From Streptomyces sp. CA-210063 (GTDB lineage: Bacteria; Actinomycetota; Actinomycetes; Streptomycetales; Streptomycetaceae): 64,000 nt of DNA. The translations under genes were made by a program, and so were the position numbers. Below are positions 16,848 to 27,055 of the stretch, in pieces. The notes under the pieces were generated by a model that worked only from the letters and a program-made list of their open reading frames with translations, was not told the DNA's origin and searched no databases. Every line of letters begins with the position of its first letter. Positions within the stretch are counted from its first letter, which is position 1. The stretch is from assembly GCF_024612015.1 (NCBI RefSeq), contig NZ_CP102512.1:8122001-8186000 (forward strand), in the 5' to 3' direction.

Positions 16848-17040
16848 GGGTAAAGCGCCTTCCCGGCTCTGAGCCGCATTTCGGAAAGTCGAACCGCGGC
16901 AACCCCGTTGTGGTCTCCATGTCCGAAAAACGATGGTCGTAGAACTTTCAAGTTCGGCCGGACGTCAGCATTCCGTGGGTGATCGGGTGTTGGCAAGGCG
17001 TGGCCATCGGCAAATTTTTATGCGGACAAAGGTATGAATA

Positions 17041-17058
17041 TTGACAGCGACTTGACAG
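17041..17058 (-). promoter_or_regulatory. Candidate SARP-type operator: two heptamers with 11-bp period
   Basis: On the minus strand CTGTCAA occurs twice, separated by four bases (11-bp period), reading toward the aldolase gene. SARP activators bind heptamer direct repeats with this spacing overlapping the -35 region. An AT-rich tract (TATTCATACC) follows downstream. A third, imperfect copy lies at 17070-17076 but off-phase. No SARP gene is in the window. Confidence 0.38.
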
Positions 17059-17181
17059 GAGTCCCTGGGTTGACGGCGTCGAAGAGTGGTGTTCGTGGCA
17101 TATTTTGGCGACCTGTCCCCACGCATAGCGGGATCACATGCTTTAAATGTCGTTGTCGCGTGTAATCGACGCTTACTCTTC

Positions 17182-17199
17182 CGTCGAAATCATTCGACG
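17182..17199. promoter_or_regulatory. Inverted repeat upstream of the MHS transporter
   Basis: CGTCGAA and TTCGACG flank a four-base spacer, a perfect 7-bp dyad about 150 bases before the transporter start. The size fits a repressor operator or a transcript hairpin. The cognate regulator is unknown. Confidence 0.4.
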
Positions 17200-17350
17200 A
17201 AGTCTCCGGGCGGTCTTTCCGGGGCTTCCTTGTGGGAATCGAATTTCCCGGCCTAGGGTGACAGCCGCACTCCGGTTCGTGTTTCATGCGTGGCCGTCCC
17301 CCTCTGGGCCCGGACCATTCGTGTCCGGGCGTACCGGAAGTGAGCCCCCC

Positions 17351-18715
17351 ATGCCCGAATCCCCGTCCAAGACCGTCACCGAGGCCGTCGGCCCCAGACC
17401 GGCCGCCTTACCGTCGTCGCCGGCCGAGGCGAGCAAGGCGCCCAAGGTCGCCGCCGCGAGCCTCATCGGCACCACGATCGAGTACTACGACTTCGCCGTG
17501 TACGGCACGGCCTCCGCCCTCGTCCTCGGCCCCGCCTTCTTCCCCTCCGGCAACGCCACCGTCTCCTCCCTCGCCGCGTTCCTCACCTTCGCCGCGGCCT
17601 TCCTGTCCCGCCCCCTCGGCGTGGTGCTCTTCGGCACGATCGGCGACCGGCTGGGCCGCCGGCAGGCCCTGGTCGCCTCCCTCCTGCTGATGGGCGTCGC
17701 GACGGTCGGCGTCGGCCTGCTGCCGACGTACGAGACCGCCGGACTCCTCGCCCCCGTGCTCCTTGTGACCCTCCGTCTGCTGCAGGGCATCAGCATGGGC
17801 GGTGAGTGGGGCGGCGCGGTACTGCTGGCCGCCGAGCACGCCCCGCCCGGGCGTCGCGCGCTCTACGCCGCCGTCCCGAACGTCGGCCCCTCCCTCGGCT
17901 TCCTGCTCTCCAGCGCGGTCATCCTCCCCACGCTCAACATCGTGGGCCGCGACGGCTTCACCGAGTGGGCGTGGCGCGTTCCGTTCCTGCTCAGCACCGT
18001 GCTTGTCGTGGTGGGGCTGTGGGTGCGGACCACGGTGACGGAGTCACCGGTGTTCAAGGCCTCGGCCTCGCCGTCGGCCCCGGCAGCGGTGTCGACGGCG
18101 TCCCGGTTCCCGCTCGGCACGCTCGTCGCGCGGTACCCCGGGAGGCTGCTGCTCGGCACCGGGGCGGCGATCGGCGGCTCGGCCGTCTACTACCTGACGA
18201 TCGTGTACAGCCTGTCCTACGGGCCGAAGACGCTCGGCATCCCGCAGAACACGATGCTCACCGCCGCGAGTGTGGGGGCGGCCGCCGGGATCGCCATCAC
18301 CCTGCCCGTCGCCCGGCTCGCCGACCGGGTCGGGCGGCGGCCCGTGATGCTGGCGGGCGCGATCGGCTGTGTCGTGTGGGCCGTCCCCATGTACGCGTCC
18401 CTCAGCTCGGGGAACGCGCTCGTCATCACCGGGGCGTACACCGTCGGGCTCATGCTGCTCGCCCTGATGTTCTCGCCGATGGCGGCGTTCCTCGCGGAGC
18501 TGTTTCCGGCGAGGTTGCGCTACACCGGTGCGTCGGCGGCGTTCATCCTGGCCAATACGCTGGGCGGCGGCTTCGCTCCGCTCGTCGCGACGTGGCTGAA
18601 CAGTCAGTGGTCGTCGCCGCTGGTGCTCGGGTTCTACACGGGTGGGTTGTGCCTGGTGAGTCTGCTGTGTCTGCTGGCGCTGCCGGAGACACGTGAGGAG
18701 GAGTTCGCGGCCTGA
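17351..18715 (+). CDS. MFS transporter, metabolite:H+ symporter (MHS) family
   Basis: A 454-residue membrane protein with twelve predicted helices. The family opening IGTTIEYYDFAVYGTASALVLG follows a hydrophilic N-terminus, and the loop motif GTIGDRLGRRQ follows helix 2. MHS proteins import organic acids and osmolytes such as shikimate, citrate or proline betaine. I chose the ATG at 17351 because upstream in-frame sequence is not protein-like. It is divergent from the biosynthetic cluster and shares its control region, so it may take up a precursor or the aryl acid product. It could equally be an unrelated core gene. Confidence 0.88.
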   Translation: MPESPSKTVTEAVGPRPAALPSSPAEASKAPKVAAASLIGTTIEYYDFAVYGTASALVLGPAFFPSGNATVSSLAAFLTFAAAFLSRPLGVVLFGTIGDRLGRRQALVASLLLMGVATVGVGLLPTYETAGLLAPVLLVTLRLLQGISMGGEWGGAVLLAAEHAPPGRRALYAAVPNVGPSLGFLLSSAVILPTLNIVGRDGFTEWAWRVPFLLSTVLVVVGLWVRTTVTESPVFKASASPSAPAAVSTASRFPLGTLVARYPGRLLLGTGAAIGGSAVYYLTIVYSLSYGPKTLGIPQNTMLTAASVGAAAGIAITLPVARLADRVGRRPVMLAGAIGCVVWAVPMYASLSSGNALVITGAYTVGLMLLALMFSPMAAFLAELFPARLRYTGASAAFILANTLGGGFAPLVATWLNSQWSSPLVLGFYTGGLCLVSLLCLLALPETREEEFAA

Positions 18716-18831
18716 GATTGCGCCCCCGCCGCCCCTACCCGTCCCATCCCCCTACCCGTCCCATCCCCCAGGGGCTGCCGCCCCTTCGACCCCGCTCAGG
18801 TGTGTCGGTTGTCTGCGGGTGGGTGGGGGCT

Positions 18832-18920
18832 GGTCGCGCAGTTCCCCGCGCCCCTCAAAAAGCAGGGGCTGTGCCCCGTGCTTTTTGCATTGAGGGGCGC
18901 GGGGAACTGCGCGAGCAACC
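18832..18920. repeat. Dispersed intergenic inverted repeat, copy 1
   Basis: A long hairpin with arms near CGCGCAGTTCCCCGCGCCCC and its complement and a central GCAGGGGCTG/GCCCCGTGC section. Related copies occur at 27056-27123, 55214-55320 and 62631-62761, always between genes. This one lies in the 242-base gap between the MHS transporter and pgl, downstream of both, so it could act as a bidirectional terminator. Confidence 0.88.
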
Positions 18921-18957
18921 ACACACAACTCGCACCCGCCACACAACGCACAGCCCC

Positions 18958-19740
18958 TCAGGGCGACGCCGGCGGATACAGCGAGCGCGGCAGTTGGGAC
19001 GCCGCCGCCGCGTCCAGCAGCCACAACGTCCGGGACCTGCCCCGCGCCCCCGCCGCGGGGGCCTGGATCTCACCGGCCCCGGACAGCGCGATGGCCGCGG
19101 CCCCCGCCTTGTCCTCACCGGCCGCGAGCAGCCACACCTCCCGCGCCGCCCGGATCGCCGGCAGCGTCAGCGTGACCCGCGTCGGCGGCGGCTTCGGCGC
19201 ACCATGCACCCCCACGACCGTCCGCTCGGTCTCCCGTACGGCCGGCAACTCGGGGAAGAGGGAGGCCACATGGGTGTCCGGCCCGACCCCCAGCATCAGC
19301 ACGTCGAACGTCGGCACGGGGCCGTGGTTCTCGGGCACCGCCGCCCGCGCCAGCTCCTCCGCGTACGCCGCGGCCGCCGCATCCACATCGGTACCCCACG
19401 GCCCGTCCGACGCGGGCATGGCGTGCACCCGCTTCGGATCCACCGGCACCGAGTCCAGCAGCGCCTCCCGGGCCTGGGTGACATTGCGCTCCGGGTCGCC
19501 CTCGGGCAGGAACCGCTCGTCACCCCACCACAGGTCCAGCCGAGCCCAGTCGATCGCGTCCCGGGCGGGCGCCGCCGCCAGCGCGGCGAGCAGACCGTTG
19601 CCGTTGCGGCCGCCCGTGAGGACCACCGAGGCGTAGCCGCGCGAGGCCTGAGCGTCCACCACCTTGGTGATCAGCCGGGCCGCCGCGGCCTGCGCCATCA
19701 GCTCCTTGTCGTGATGCACGACCAACTGGGGAGTACTCAC
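18958..19740 (-). CDS. pgl: 6-phosphogluconolactonase
   Basis: Hydrolyses 6-phosphogluconolactone in the oxidative pentose phosphate pathway. The 260-residue protein has the family features VLTGGRNGNGLL (sugar-phosphate binding, about 40-51), WWGDERFLP and the ERNVTQAREALL region. The C-terminal half contains VGPDTHVASLFP, where the family consensus has GxDGHxASLFP, so Asp replaces the Gly-x-Asp-Gly middle part. The start overlaps opcA by four bases, completing the operon tkt-tal-zwf-opcA-pgl in transcription order. It is known as devB in Streptomyces annotations. Confidence 0.93.
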   Translation of the reverse strand: MSTPQLVVHHDKELMAQAAAARLITKVVDAQASRGYASVVLTGGRNGNGLLAALAAAPARDAIDWARLDLWWGDERFLPEGDPERNVTQAREALLDSVPVDPKRVHAMPASDGPWGTDVDAAAAAYAEELARAAVPENHGPVPTFDVLMLGVGPDTHVASLFPELPAVRETERTVVGVHGAPKPPPTRVTLTLPAIRAAREVWLLAAGEDKAGAAAIALSGAGEIQAPAAGARGRSRTLWLLDAAAASQLPRSLYPPASP

Positions 19741-20930
19741 GGCGTGGCCGCCTTCTTCACCGGTGGCATCTGCGCCGGAGTGGGCCGCTCATCATCGTCG
19801 GCCGAAGGCGTGGAACCAGCCGAAACCGAAGAATCAGCCGAAGGCGTGGAACCGGCCGAAACCGAAGAACCGGTGGAACCGGCAGAACTCGTCGCCCCCG
19901 GCGACCTCGTCGGAAGAGCCGGCGGCAACGCCAACGAGGGCTCCCGGCCCGGAGCGGCATCCACGGCGGGGGCCGTCCCGGTGGAGCCGGGCGCAGCCGT
20001 CAAACCACCCCCCAACCGGTCCACCCCGAACCGCAGCGCCGACGCGTACGTGTCGTCGGGGTCGAGCCTGCGCAGCTCCTCCGCCAGCAGCTCGGACGTC
20101 TCGCGGCGCTTCAGCGCCACCGCCCGGTCCGGCTGGTCCTCCAGGGTGAGCAGGGCGAGACCCCCGTTGGGCCGGTACAGCCGGATGGGGCCGGTGCTCG
20201 TCAGCATCCGCACCTCGTTGAGGCCGGGCCCGGCCGACACCCCACGCCGTACGTGGACGTGCAGCCGGTCCGCCAGCCACATCGCCAGCAGTTCGACGCT
20301 CGGGTTGTACTGCTCGCCCTGCACCTCCGCCGAGATGACCTCGCAGTCCACCTGGTCGAGGGCGGCGGCCAGCATGGAGCGCCAGGGGGTGATCCGGGTC
20401 CAGGCCAGATCCGTGTCGCCGGGCTCGTAGTTGTCCGCGCGGGTGCGCAGCTCGTCGATGGGCTTCTCGGCGGCGTAGCTGTCGGTGACCCGGCGCTGGG
20501 CGAGCGCGCCCAGCGGATCGCGGGCCGGGTCGAGCGGTGCGTTGACCGGCCACCAGACGACCACCGGAGCGTCCGGCAGCAGCAGCGGAAGCACGACCGA
20601 CTGGGCGTGGTCCGCGACCTCGCCGTACAGCCGCAGCACGACGGTCTCGCCGGTGCCGGCGTCCGCGCCCACCCGTACCTCGGCGTCGAGGCGGGACTTC
20701 GTACGGTCGCGGGGGGAGCGGGAGACGCGCTTGATGACCACGATCGTGCGCGAGGGGTGCTCGCGGGACGCGTCGTTGGCCGACTTGAGCGCGTCGTACG
20801 CGTTCTCCTCGTCCGTCACGATGACCAGCGTGAGCACCATGCCGACGGCCGGGGTGCCTATCGCCCGGCGGGCCTTCACCAGCGCCTTGTTGATCTTGCT
20901 GGCCGTGGTGTCCGTGAGGTCTGTCTTCAT
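19737..20930 (-). CDS. opcA: Glucose-6-phosphate dehydrogenase assembly protein OpcA
   Basis: A 397-residue allosteric and assembly factor for Zwf, found only in actinobacteria and cyanobacteria. The conserved core runs from MKTDLTDTTASKINKALVK to about residue 310 and includes PVVVWWP near 125-131. The last 90 residues are a Ser/Ala/Pro/Gly tail with two copies of SVSAGSTPSAD, coded by a 33-bp direct repeat (about 19799-19875), probably disordered. It overlaps both zwf (upstream) and pgl (downstream) by four bases, so production is tied to the dehydrogenase it serves. Confidence 0.94.
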   Translation of the reverse strand: MKTDLTDTTASKINKALVKARRAIGTPAVGMVLTLVIVTDEENAYDALKSANDASREHPSRTIVVIKRVSRSPRDRTKSRLDAEVRVGADAGTGETVVLRLYGEVADHAQSVVLPLLLPDAPVVVWWPVNAPLDPARDPLGALAQRRVTDSYAAEKPIDELRTRADNYEPGDTDLAWTRITPWRSMLAAALDQVDCEVISAEVQGEQYNPSVELLAMWLADRLHVHVRRGVSAGPGLNEVRMLTSTGPIRLYRPNGGLALLTLEDQPDRAVALKRRETSELLAEELRRLDPDDTYASALRFGVDRLGGGLTAAPGSTGTAPAVDAAPGREPSLALPPALPTRSPGATSSAGSTGSSVSAGSTPSADSSVSAGSTPSADDDERPTPAQMPPVKKAATP

Positions 20931-22450
20931 GGCCGGCGCCAGCTCCGTCCGTCTCGTTCGAGCATCTGGTCCGCCTCGACGGGGCCCCAGGTGCCCGCCT
21001 GGTACTGCGCGGGCCTGCCGTGCTTGTCCCAGTACTCCTCGATCGGGTCGAGGATCTTCCAGGACAGCTCGACCTCCTCGGTGCGCGGGAAGAGGTTCGA
21101 GTCGCCGAGAAGGACGTCCAGGATGAGGCGTTCGTACGCCTCGGGGCTGGACTCCGTGAAGGACTCGCCGTACGCGAAGTCCATGGACACGTCCCGGATC
21201 TCCATCGAGGTGCCGGGGACCTTCGAACCGAAGCGGACCGTCACACCCTCGTCCGGCTGGACGCGGATGACGATCGCGTTCTGGCCCAGCTCCTCGGTGG
21301 CGGTGGAGTCGAAGGGGGAGTGCGGGGCGCGCTGGAAGACGACCGCGATCTCCGTGACGCGGCGGCCGAGGCGCTTGCCCGTGCGCAGATAGAAGGGGAC
21401 ACCCGCCCAGCGGCGGTTGTCGACCTCGACCTTGATCGCCGCGTATGTGTCGGTCTTCGACTTGCGGTCGATGCCGTCCTCTTCGAGGTAGCCGATGACC
21501 TTCTCGCCGCCCTGCCAGCCGGCCGCGTACTGCGCGAACACGGTGTCCCGGCCGAGGTCCTTCGAGAGCTTCACCGCGCCGAGGACCTTGGTCTTCTCGG
21601 CGGCGAGCGCGTCCGCGTCGAAGGAGGCGGGCTCCTCCATCGCGGTCAGCGCCATCAGCTGGAGGAGGTGGTTCTGGATGACGTCACGGGCCGCGCCGAT
21701 GCCGTCGTAGTAGCCCGCACGGCCGCCGATGCCGATGTCCTCGGCCATCGTGATCTGCACATGGTCGACGAAGGACCGGTTCCAGATCGGCTCGAACATC
21801 GTGTTGGCGAAGCGGAGCGCCAGGATGTTCTGGACGGTCTCCTTGCCGAGGTAGTGGTCGATGCGGAAGACCTGGTCCGGGGCGAAGACCTCTTCCACCG
21901 TCGTGTTGAGCTCCTCGGCCGACTCCAGGTTGTGGCCGAACGGCTTCTCGATGACCGCGCGCCGCCAGGACCCGCTGGACTGGTCGGCCAGGCCGTGCTT
22001 CTTCAGCTGCTGGATGACCACGGGGAACGCGGACGGCGGCACGGAGAGGTAGAAGGCGAAGTTGCCGCCGGTGCCCTGCGCCTTGTCCAGTTCCTCGATG
22101 GTGTCGCGCAGCCGCTCGAAGGACTCGTCGTCGTCGAACGTGCCCTGGACGAACCGCATGCCCTGGATGAGTTGCTGCCAGACCTCCTCGCGGAAGGGCG
22201 TACGCGCGTGCTCCTTGACCGCGTCGTGGACCTCCTGCGCGAAGTCCTCGTTGGCCCACTCACGACGGGCGAAGCCGACGAGCGAGAAGCCCGGCGGCAG
22301 CAGTCCGCGGTTGGCGAGGTCGTACACGGCAGGCATCAGCTTTTTGCGTGACAGATCGCCTGTGACGCCGAAGATGACCAGGCCCGACGGCCCCGCGATA
22401 CGCGGGAGCCGTCGGTCCGCGGCGTCACGCAGCGGATTGCTGCTCGACAA
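20927..22450 (-). CDS. zwf: Glucose-6-phosphate 1-dehydrogenase
   Basis: Oxidises glucose 6-phosphate to the lactone, making NADPH. The 507-residue protein has the coenzyme motif GVTGDLSRK at 28-36 and the substrate/catalytic motif RIDHYLGK at 196-203. The start is a TTG at 22450, with GGAGG ten bases upstream and MSSSNPLRD as the familiar Streptomyces N-terminus. A longer frame would run into tal. The stop overlaps opcA by four bases. NADPH from this operon would also feed the neighbouring biosynthetic cluster, though no regulatory link is visible. Confidence 0.96.
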   Translation of the reverse strand: MSSSNPLRDAADRRLPRIAGPSGLVIFGVTGDLSRKKLMPAVYDLANRGLLPPGFSLVGFARREWANEDFAQEVHDAVKEHARTPFREEVWQQLIQGMRFVQGTFDDDESFERLRDTIEELDKAQGTGGNFAFYLSVPPSAFPVVIQQLKKHGLADQSSGSWRRAVIEKPFGHNLESAEELNTTVEEVFAPDQVFRIDHYLGKETVQNILALRFANTMFEPIWNRSFVDHVQITMAEDIGIGGRAGYYDGIGAARDVIQNHLLQLMALTAMEEPASFDADALAAEKTKVLGAVKLSKDLGRDTVFAQYAAGWQGGEKVIGYLEEDGIDRKSKTDTYAAIKVEVDNRRWAGVPFYLRTGKRLGRRVTEIAVVFQRAPHSPFDSTATEELGQNAIVIRVQPDEGVTVRFGSKVPGTSMEIRDVSMDFAYGESFTESSPEAYERLILDVLLGDSNLFPRTEEVELSWKILDPIEEYWDKHGRPAQYQAGTWGPVEADQMLERDGRSWRRP

Positions 22451-22455
22451 GGTGT

Positions 22456-23574
22456 TCAGCCCTCCGAGGGTGCGAGGCGCTGAAGCTCCGCCTCGGTCGA
22501 CTTGAGCAGGTCGTTCCAGGACGCCTCGAACTTCTCGACGCCCTCGTCCTCCAGCAGCTGGACGACCTCGTCGTACGAGATCCCGAGCTTCTCGACCGCG
22601 TCCAGCTCGGCACGCGACTGCTCGTACGTCCCGGAGATCGCGTTCCCGCGGATCTCGCCGCTCTCCGCGGTGGCCTCCAGCGTCGCCTCCGGCATGGTGT
22701 TCACCGTGTTCGGCGCCACCAGCTCGTCGACGTACAGGGTGCTCTTGTACGCCGGGTCCTTGACGCCGGTCGAGGCCCACAGCGGACGCTGCTTGTTGGC
22801 GCCCGCGCTCTCCAGGGCGCTCCAGCGCTCCCCGGCGAAGACCTCTTCGTACGCCTGGTAGGCGAGGCGGGCGTTGGCGACACCGGCCTTGCCGCGGGCG
22901 GCCTTGGCCTCGTCGGTGCCGAGCGCGTCGAGGCGCTTGTCGATCTCGGTGTCCACGCGGGACACGAAGAAGGACGCCACGGAGTGGATCTTGGAGAGGT
23001 CCAGGCCGCGCTCCTTGGCCTTCTCCAGGCCGGCCAGGTAGGCGTCCATGACCGCGCGGTAGCGCTCCAGGGAGAAGATCAGCGTGACGTTGACGCTGAT
23101 GCCGAGACCGATGGTCTCGGTGATCGCGGGCAGGCCCGCCTTCGTCGCCGGGATCTTGATCAGGGTGTTCGGGCGGTCCACCAGCCAGGCCAGCTGCTTG
23201 GCCTCGGCGACCGTCGCCTTGGTGTTGTGCGCCAGGCGCGGGTCGACCTCGATGGAGACCCGGCCGTCCTGCCCGCCGGTCGCGTCGAAGACCGGGCGCA
23301 GGATGTCGGCGGCGTCGCGGACGTCCGCCGTCGTGATCATGCGGATGGCCTCTTCGACGGTGACCTTACGGGCGGCGAGGTCGGAGACCTGCTGCTCGTA
23401 GCCGTCACCGCTGCTGATCGCCTTCTGGAAGATCGAGGGGTTGGTGGTGACGCCCACGACGTGCTGCTGGTCGATCAGCTCGGCGAGGTTGCCGGACGTG
23501 ATGCGCTTGCGCGACAGGTCGTCCAGCCAGATCGCGACGCCCTCCTCGGAGAGGCGCTTGAGTGCGTCTGTCAT
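22456..23574 (-). CDS. tal: Transaldolase
   Basis: A 372-residue transaldolase of the long actinobacterial type in the non-oxidative pentose phosphate pathway. [12 protein letters not shown] at 41-52 and the Schiff-base Lys140 in [11 protein letters not shown] are present. The stop is only five bases before the zwf TTG, consistent with co-transcription and coupling. A 35-base spacer separates it from the tkt stop upstream. Confidence 0.96.
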   Translation of the reverse strand: MTDALKRLSEEGVAIWLDDLSRKRITSGNLAELIDQQHVVGVTTNPSIFQKAISSGDGYEQQVSDLAARKVTVEEAIRMITTADVRDAADILRPVFDATGGQDGRVSIEVDPRLAHNTKATVAEAKQLAWLVDRPNTLIKIPATKAGLPAITETIGLGISVNVTLIFSLERYRAVMDAYLAGLEKAKERGLDLSKIHSVASFFVSRVDTEIDKRLDALGTDEAKAARGKAGVANARLAYQAYEEVFAGERWSALESAGANKQRPLWASTGVKDPAYKSTLYVDELVAPNTVNTMPEATLEATAESGEIRGNAISGTYEQSRAELDAVEKLGISYDEVVQLLEDEGVEKFEASWNDLLKSTEAELQRLAPSEG

Positions 23575-23609
23575 GGAAATTCCATCTCCTACGTGTCGTG
23601 TACAGAGCG

Positions 23610-25697
23610 TCAGCGCTGAGCCGCTGCGAGGGATTCCTGTGCGGCAGCGGCCACGTTCTCGGCAGTGAAGCCGAACTCGTGGAAAAGGACCTTGCCGTCG
23701 GCCGAAGCGCCGAAGTGCTCCAGCGAAACGATGCGACCGGCGTCACCGACATACCGGTGCCAGGTCAGACCGATCCCGGCCTCGACCGCGACACGCGCCT
23801 TGACGGACGGCGGCAGAACGCTGTCCCGGTACCCCTGGTCCTGCTCCTCGAACCACTCCACGGACGGCATGGACACCACCCGGGTGGGCACGCCCTGCGC
23901 CTGGAGCCGCTCCCGCGCCTCCACGGCCACGTGCACCTCGGAGCCGGTGGCGATCAGGATCACCTGGGCGTCACCATCCTCGGCGTCGAAGAGGACATAA
24001 CCACCCTTGGCGGCATCCTCGTCGGCCTCGTACGTCGGCACGCCCTGGCGGGTCAGCGCGAGGCCGTGCGGGGCGCCCTTGCCGAACTCCTTGGTGTAGC
24101 GCTTGAGGATCTCGCGCCAGGCGATCGCCGTCTCGTTGGCGTCGGCCGGGCGGACCACGTTCAGGCCCGGGATCGCGCGCAGCGCGGCCAGGTGCTCGAC
24201 CGGCTGGTGGGTCGGGCCGTCCTCGCCGAGACCGATGGAGTCGTGCGTCCACACGTACGTCACCGGCAGGTGCATCAGCGCGGAGAGACGGACGGCGTTG
24301 CGCATGTAGTCGGAGAACACAAGGAACGTGCCGCCGAAGACACGGGTGTTGCCGTGCAGCGCGATGCCGTTCATCTCCGCGGCCATGGCGTGCTCACGGA
24401 TGCCGAAGTGGATCGTGCGGCCGTACGGGTTCGCCTCCGGCAGCGGGTTGTCCGCCGGCAGGAAGGACGACGTCTTGTCGATCGTCGTGTTGTTCGAGCC
24501 CGCGAGGTCGGCGGAGCCGCCCCACAGCTCGGGGATGACCGCGCCGAGCGCCTGGAGCACCTTGCCGGACGCGGCACGGGTGGCGACACCCTTGCCCGTC
24601 TCGAACTCCGGCAGGTGCGACTCCCAGCCCTCGGGCAGCTCGCCCGCGCTGATGCGGTCGAACTCGGCGGCACGCTCGGCGTTGCCGTCGCGCCACTCCT
24701 GGAGCTGCTTCTCCCAGGCGGCACGGGCCTCACGGCCACGCTCGCCCAGGGCGCGCGTGTGCTCGATGACCTCGTCCGCGACCTCGAAGTCCTTCTCCGG
24801 GTCGAAGCCGAGGACCCGCTTGGTGGCCGCGACCTCGTCCGCGCCGAGCGCCGAGCCGTGCGCGGCCTCGGTGTTCTGCGCGTTCGGGGCGGGCCAGGCG
24901 ATGATCGAGCGCATCGCGATGAACGACGGCTTGTCGGTGACCGCCTTCGCCTTCTGGACCGCCGCGTACAGCGCGGCCGGGTCGAGGTCGCCGTTCTCCT
25001 TGGGCTCGACGCGCTGCACGTGCCAGCCGTACGCCTCGTACCGCTTGGCGGTGTCCTCGGAGACGGCCGTCTCCGTGTCGCCCTCGATGGAGATGTGGTT
25101 GTCGTCCCACAGCATCACGAGGTTGCCGAGCTTCTGGTGACCGGCCAGCGAGGACGCCTCGGCGGAGATGCCCTCCTGGAGGCAGCCGTCACCGGCGATC
25201 ACGAAGATGTGGTGGTCGAACGGCGACTCGCCCTCGGCGGCCTCCGGGTCGAACAGACCACGCTCGTAGCGGGCGGCCATCGCCATGCCCACGGCGTTGG
25301 CGACACCCTGGCCCAGCGGCCCGGTCGTCGTCTCGACGCCCTTGGTGTGTCCGTACTCGGGGTGGCCCGGGGTCTTCGAACCCCAGGTGCGGAAGGACTC
25401 CAGGTCCGCCAGCTCCAGGCCGAAGCCGCCCAGGTACAGCTGGATGTAGAGGGTCAAGGAGGAGTGGCCCGCGGACAGGACGAACCGGTCACGGCCCACC
25501 CAGTCGGGGTCGGCGGGGTCGTGGCGCATCACCTTCTGAAAGAGGGTGTACGCGGCGGGCGCGAGGCTCATCGCCGTACCGGGATGGCCGTTGCCGACCT
25601 TCTGTACGGCGTCGGCGGCCAGGACTCGGGCGGTGTCGACGGCCCGCTGGTCCAGTGCGGTCCACGCGAGGTCTGTAGTGGTCGGCTTGGTGCTCAC
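23610..25697 (-). CDS. tkt: Transketolase
   Basis: A 695-residue thiamine-diphosphate enzyme of the pentose phosphate pathway. It has His38 in GNGHPGTA, the ThDP/Mg motif starting GDG at 169-171, and the second-domain motif [13 protein letters not shown]. It is the first gene of the five-gene operon running leftward, with its promoter in the 373-base gap before ctaB. Length and motifs are typical, with nothing missing. Confidence 0.97.
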   Translation of the reverse strand: MSTKPTTTDLAWTALDQRAVDTARVLAADAVQKVGNGHPGTAMSLAPAAYTLFQKVMRHDPADPDWVGRDRFVLSAGHSSLTLYIQLYLGGFGLELADLESFRTWGSKTPGHPEYGHTKGVETTTGPLGQGVANAVGMAMAARYERGLFDPEAAEGESPFDHHIFVIAGDGCLQEGISAEASSLAGHQKLGNLVMLWDDNHISIEGDTETAVSEDTAKRYEAYGWHVQRVEPKENGDLDPAALYAAVQKAKAVTDKPSFIAMRSIIAWPAPNAQNTEAAHGSALGADEVAATKRVLGFDPEKDFEVADEVIEHTRALGERGREARAAWEKQLQEWRDGNAERAAEFDRISAGELPEGWESHLPEFETGKGVATRAASGKVLQALGAVIPELWGGSADLAGSNNTTIDKTSSFLPADNPLPEANPYGRTIHFGIREHAMAAEMNGIALHGNTRVFGGTFLVFSDYMRNAVRLSALMHLPVTYVWTHDSIGLGEDGPTHQPVEHLAALRAIPGLNVVRPADANETAIAWREILKRYTKEFGKGAPHGLALTRQGVPTYEADEDAAKGGYVLFDAEDGDAQVILIATGSEVHVAVEARERLQAQGVPTRVVSMPSVEWFEEQDQGYRDSVLPPSVKARVAVEAGIGLTWHRYVGDAGRIVSLEHFGASADGKVLFHEFGFTAENVAAAAQESLAAAQR

Positions 25698-26070
25698 CCT
25701 GGGTCAGGGCTCCTCTCCAGATGTCTCGTGCCGGTGTCCGTCACGGCACCGGCCGTTGTCGAGCCTACCCCCGTAGGAACGTGCGTTTTTCGAGGCGTTC
25801 CAGACTGCCGGGACTCTGTCTGGTCCGCCTCCCGACCGGTGGTTCCGCATGCTGAGACCAGGGGGTTCCGCTGTTCGACATCTGAATACGGAGCCGCTCA
25901 TCCGACTGCTCAACCGAACTGTGTTCGGCTCGTCGCCGCGTGCCTCCCAACACGATCCGACCCCCTTGAAAGGCTCGCTCTGGGCAACGTCTACAGTGGC
26001 GTGGTACGCGCGAGCCGTCACGGGGAGTTCACAACCGGAGGCTTGCTGGGAGTCTCTGTCAGGGGTGTGC
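25698..26070. promoter_or_regulatory. Divergent tkt / ctaB promoter region
   Basis: There is no gene in this 373-base stretch. It must carry promoters for the pentose-phosphate operon (left) and for haem O synthase (right). A dyad CCGAAC-TGT-GTTCGG lies at 25914-25928 and could be an operator; the factor is unknown. Confidence 0.55.
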
Positions 26071-27027
26071 GTGACGGCCGTCGAATCCCGTCCACCGGGA
26101 GTGCTGGGCGCGAGCAGCACGAGCAGCAGCCGGGGTCAGCGGCCGATCGGGGCCAGAGTCAAGGCGTTCGTGGCGCTCACGAAGCCGCGGATCATCGAAC
26201 TGCTGCTGATCACCACGGTTCCGGTGATGTTCCTGGCCGAGCAGGGTGTCCCCGACCTCTGGCTGGTGCTCGCCACCTGCGTCGGCGGCTACCTCTCCGC
26301 GGGCGGCGCCAACGCGCTCAACATGTACATCGACCGGGACATCGACGCGCTCATGGAGCGCACCTCGCAGCGCCCGCTGGTCACCGGCATGGTCACCCCG
26401 CGTGAGGGTCTCGTCTTCGGCATCACCCTCGCGGTCGTCTCCACCCTCTGGTTCGGCGCCCTCGTCAACTGGCTGTCCGCCTGGCTGTCGCTCGGAGCGC
26501 TCCTCTTCTACGTCGTCGTCTACACGATGATCCTCAAACGACGTACGTCGCAGAACATCGTCTGGGGCGGCATCGCCGGCTGCATGCCCGTCCTCATCGG
26601 CTGGTCCGCCGTCACGAACTCCATGTCCTGGGCCGCCGTCATCCTCTTCCTCGTCATCTTCTTCTGGACCCCGCCGCACTACTGGCCCCTCTCCATGAAG
26701 GTGAAGGACGACTACGCGCGTGTCGGCGTCCCGATGCTCCCGGTGGTCGCCTCGAACACGGTGGTCGCGCGGCAGATCGTCCTCTACAGCTGGGTCATGG
26801 TCGCCGTCTCCCTGATGCTGACCCCGCTCGGCTACACGGGCTGGTTCTACACGTCGGTGGCCCTGGTGACGGGCGGCTGGTGGCTCTGGGAGGCGCACGC
26901 GCTGCAGAACAGGGCGAAGGGCGGCGCCGTGGGCGCCAAGCTCAAGGAAATGCGCCTGTTCCACTGGTCGATCACGTATGTGTCGCTGCTGTTCGTGGCG
27001 GTGGCGGTGGACCCCTTCCTCCGCTGA
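26071..27027 (+). CDS. ctaB: Protohaem IX farnesyltransferase (haem O synthase)
   Basis: A 318-residue UbiA-type prenyltransferase that farnesylates haem B for cytochrome aa3. It has nine predicted helices, the diphosphate-binding motif N-x3-DRDID at 84-92 and a second Asp-rich loop near [11 protein letters not shown] chose GTG 26071 (MTAVESRP, as in related proteins), preceded by AGGGG; the longer upstream frame is not protein-like. The partner ctaA lies 2.6 kb downstream on the opposite strand. Confidence 0.93.
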   Translation: MTAVESRPPGVLGASSTSSSRGQRPIGARVKAFVALTKPRIIELLLITTVPVMFLAEQGVPDLWLVLATCVGGYLSAGGANALNMYIDRDIDALMERTSQRPLVTGMVTPREGLVFGITLAVVSTLWFGALVNWLSAWLSLGALLFYVVVYTMILKRRTSQNIVWGGIAGCMPVLIGWSAVTNSMSWAAVILFLVIFFWTPPHYWPLSMKVKDDYARVGVPMLPVVASNTVVARQIVLYSWVMVAVSLMLTPLGYTGWFYTSVALVTGGWWLWEAHALQNRAKGGAVGAKLKEMRLFHWSITYVSLLFVAVAVDPFLR

Positions 27028-27055
27028 GTTTTTTGCCGCGGGTAGTTCGTGGCTT

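Larger units (their letters stand above)
16848..17350. promoter_or_regulatory. Divergent intergenic region controlling the cluster and the MHS transporter
   Basis: About 500 bases, visibly more AT-rich than the flanking genes, separate the aldolase gene (left) from the transporter gene (right). I see no convincing gene in it. It contains a pair of heptamer direct repeats (17041-17058), an inverted repeat (17182-17199) and A/T runs such as AAATTTTTATG at 17012-17022, so it probably holds promoters in both directions. Confidence 0.65.

Noticed and set aside
17041..17076. TTGACA/TTGACG elements as ordinary -35 boxes for the MHS transporter
   Set aside because: No acceptable -10 element lies 16-18 bases downstream of any of them on the plus strand.
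23562..26405. A 947-codon open frame antisense to transketolase
   Set aside because: It is the complement of a high-GC gene with strong third-position bias; the translation is Arg/Leu/Val/Gly-rich without motifs, while tkt on the other strand has all catalytic motifs.
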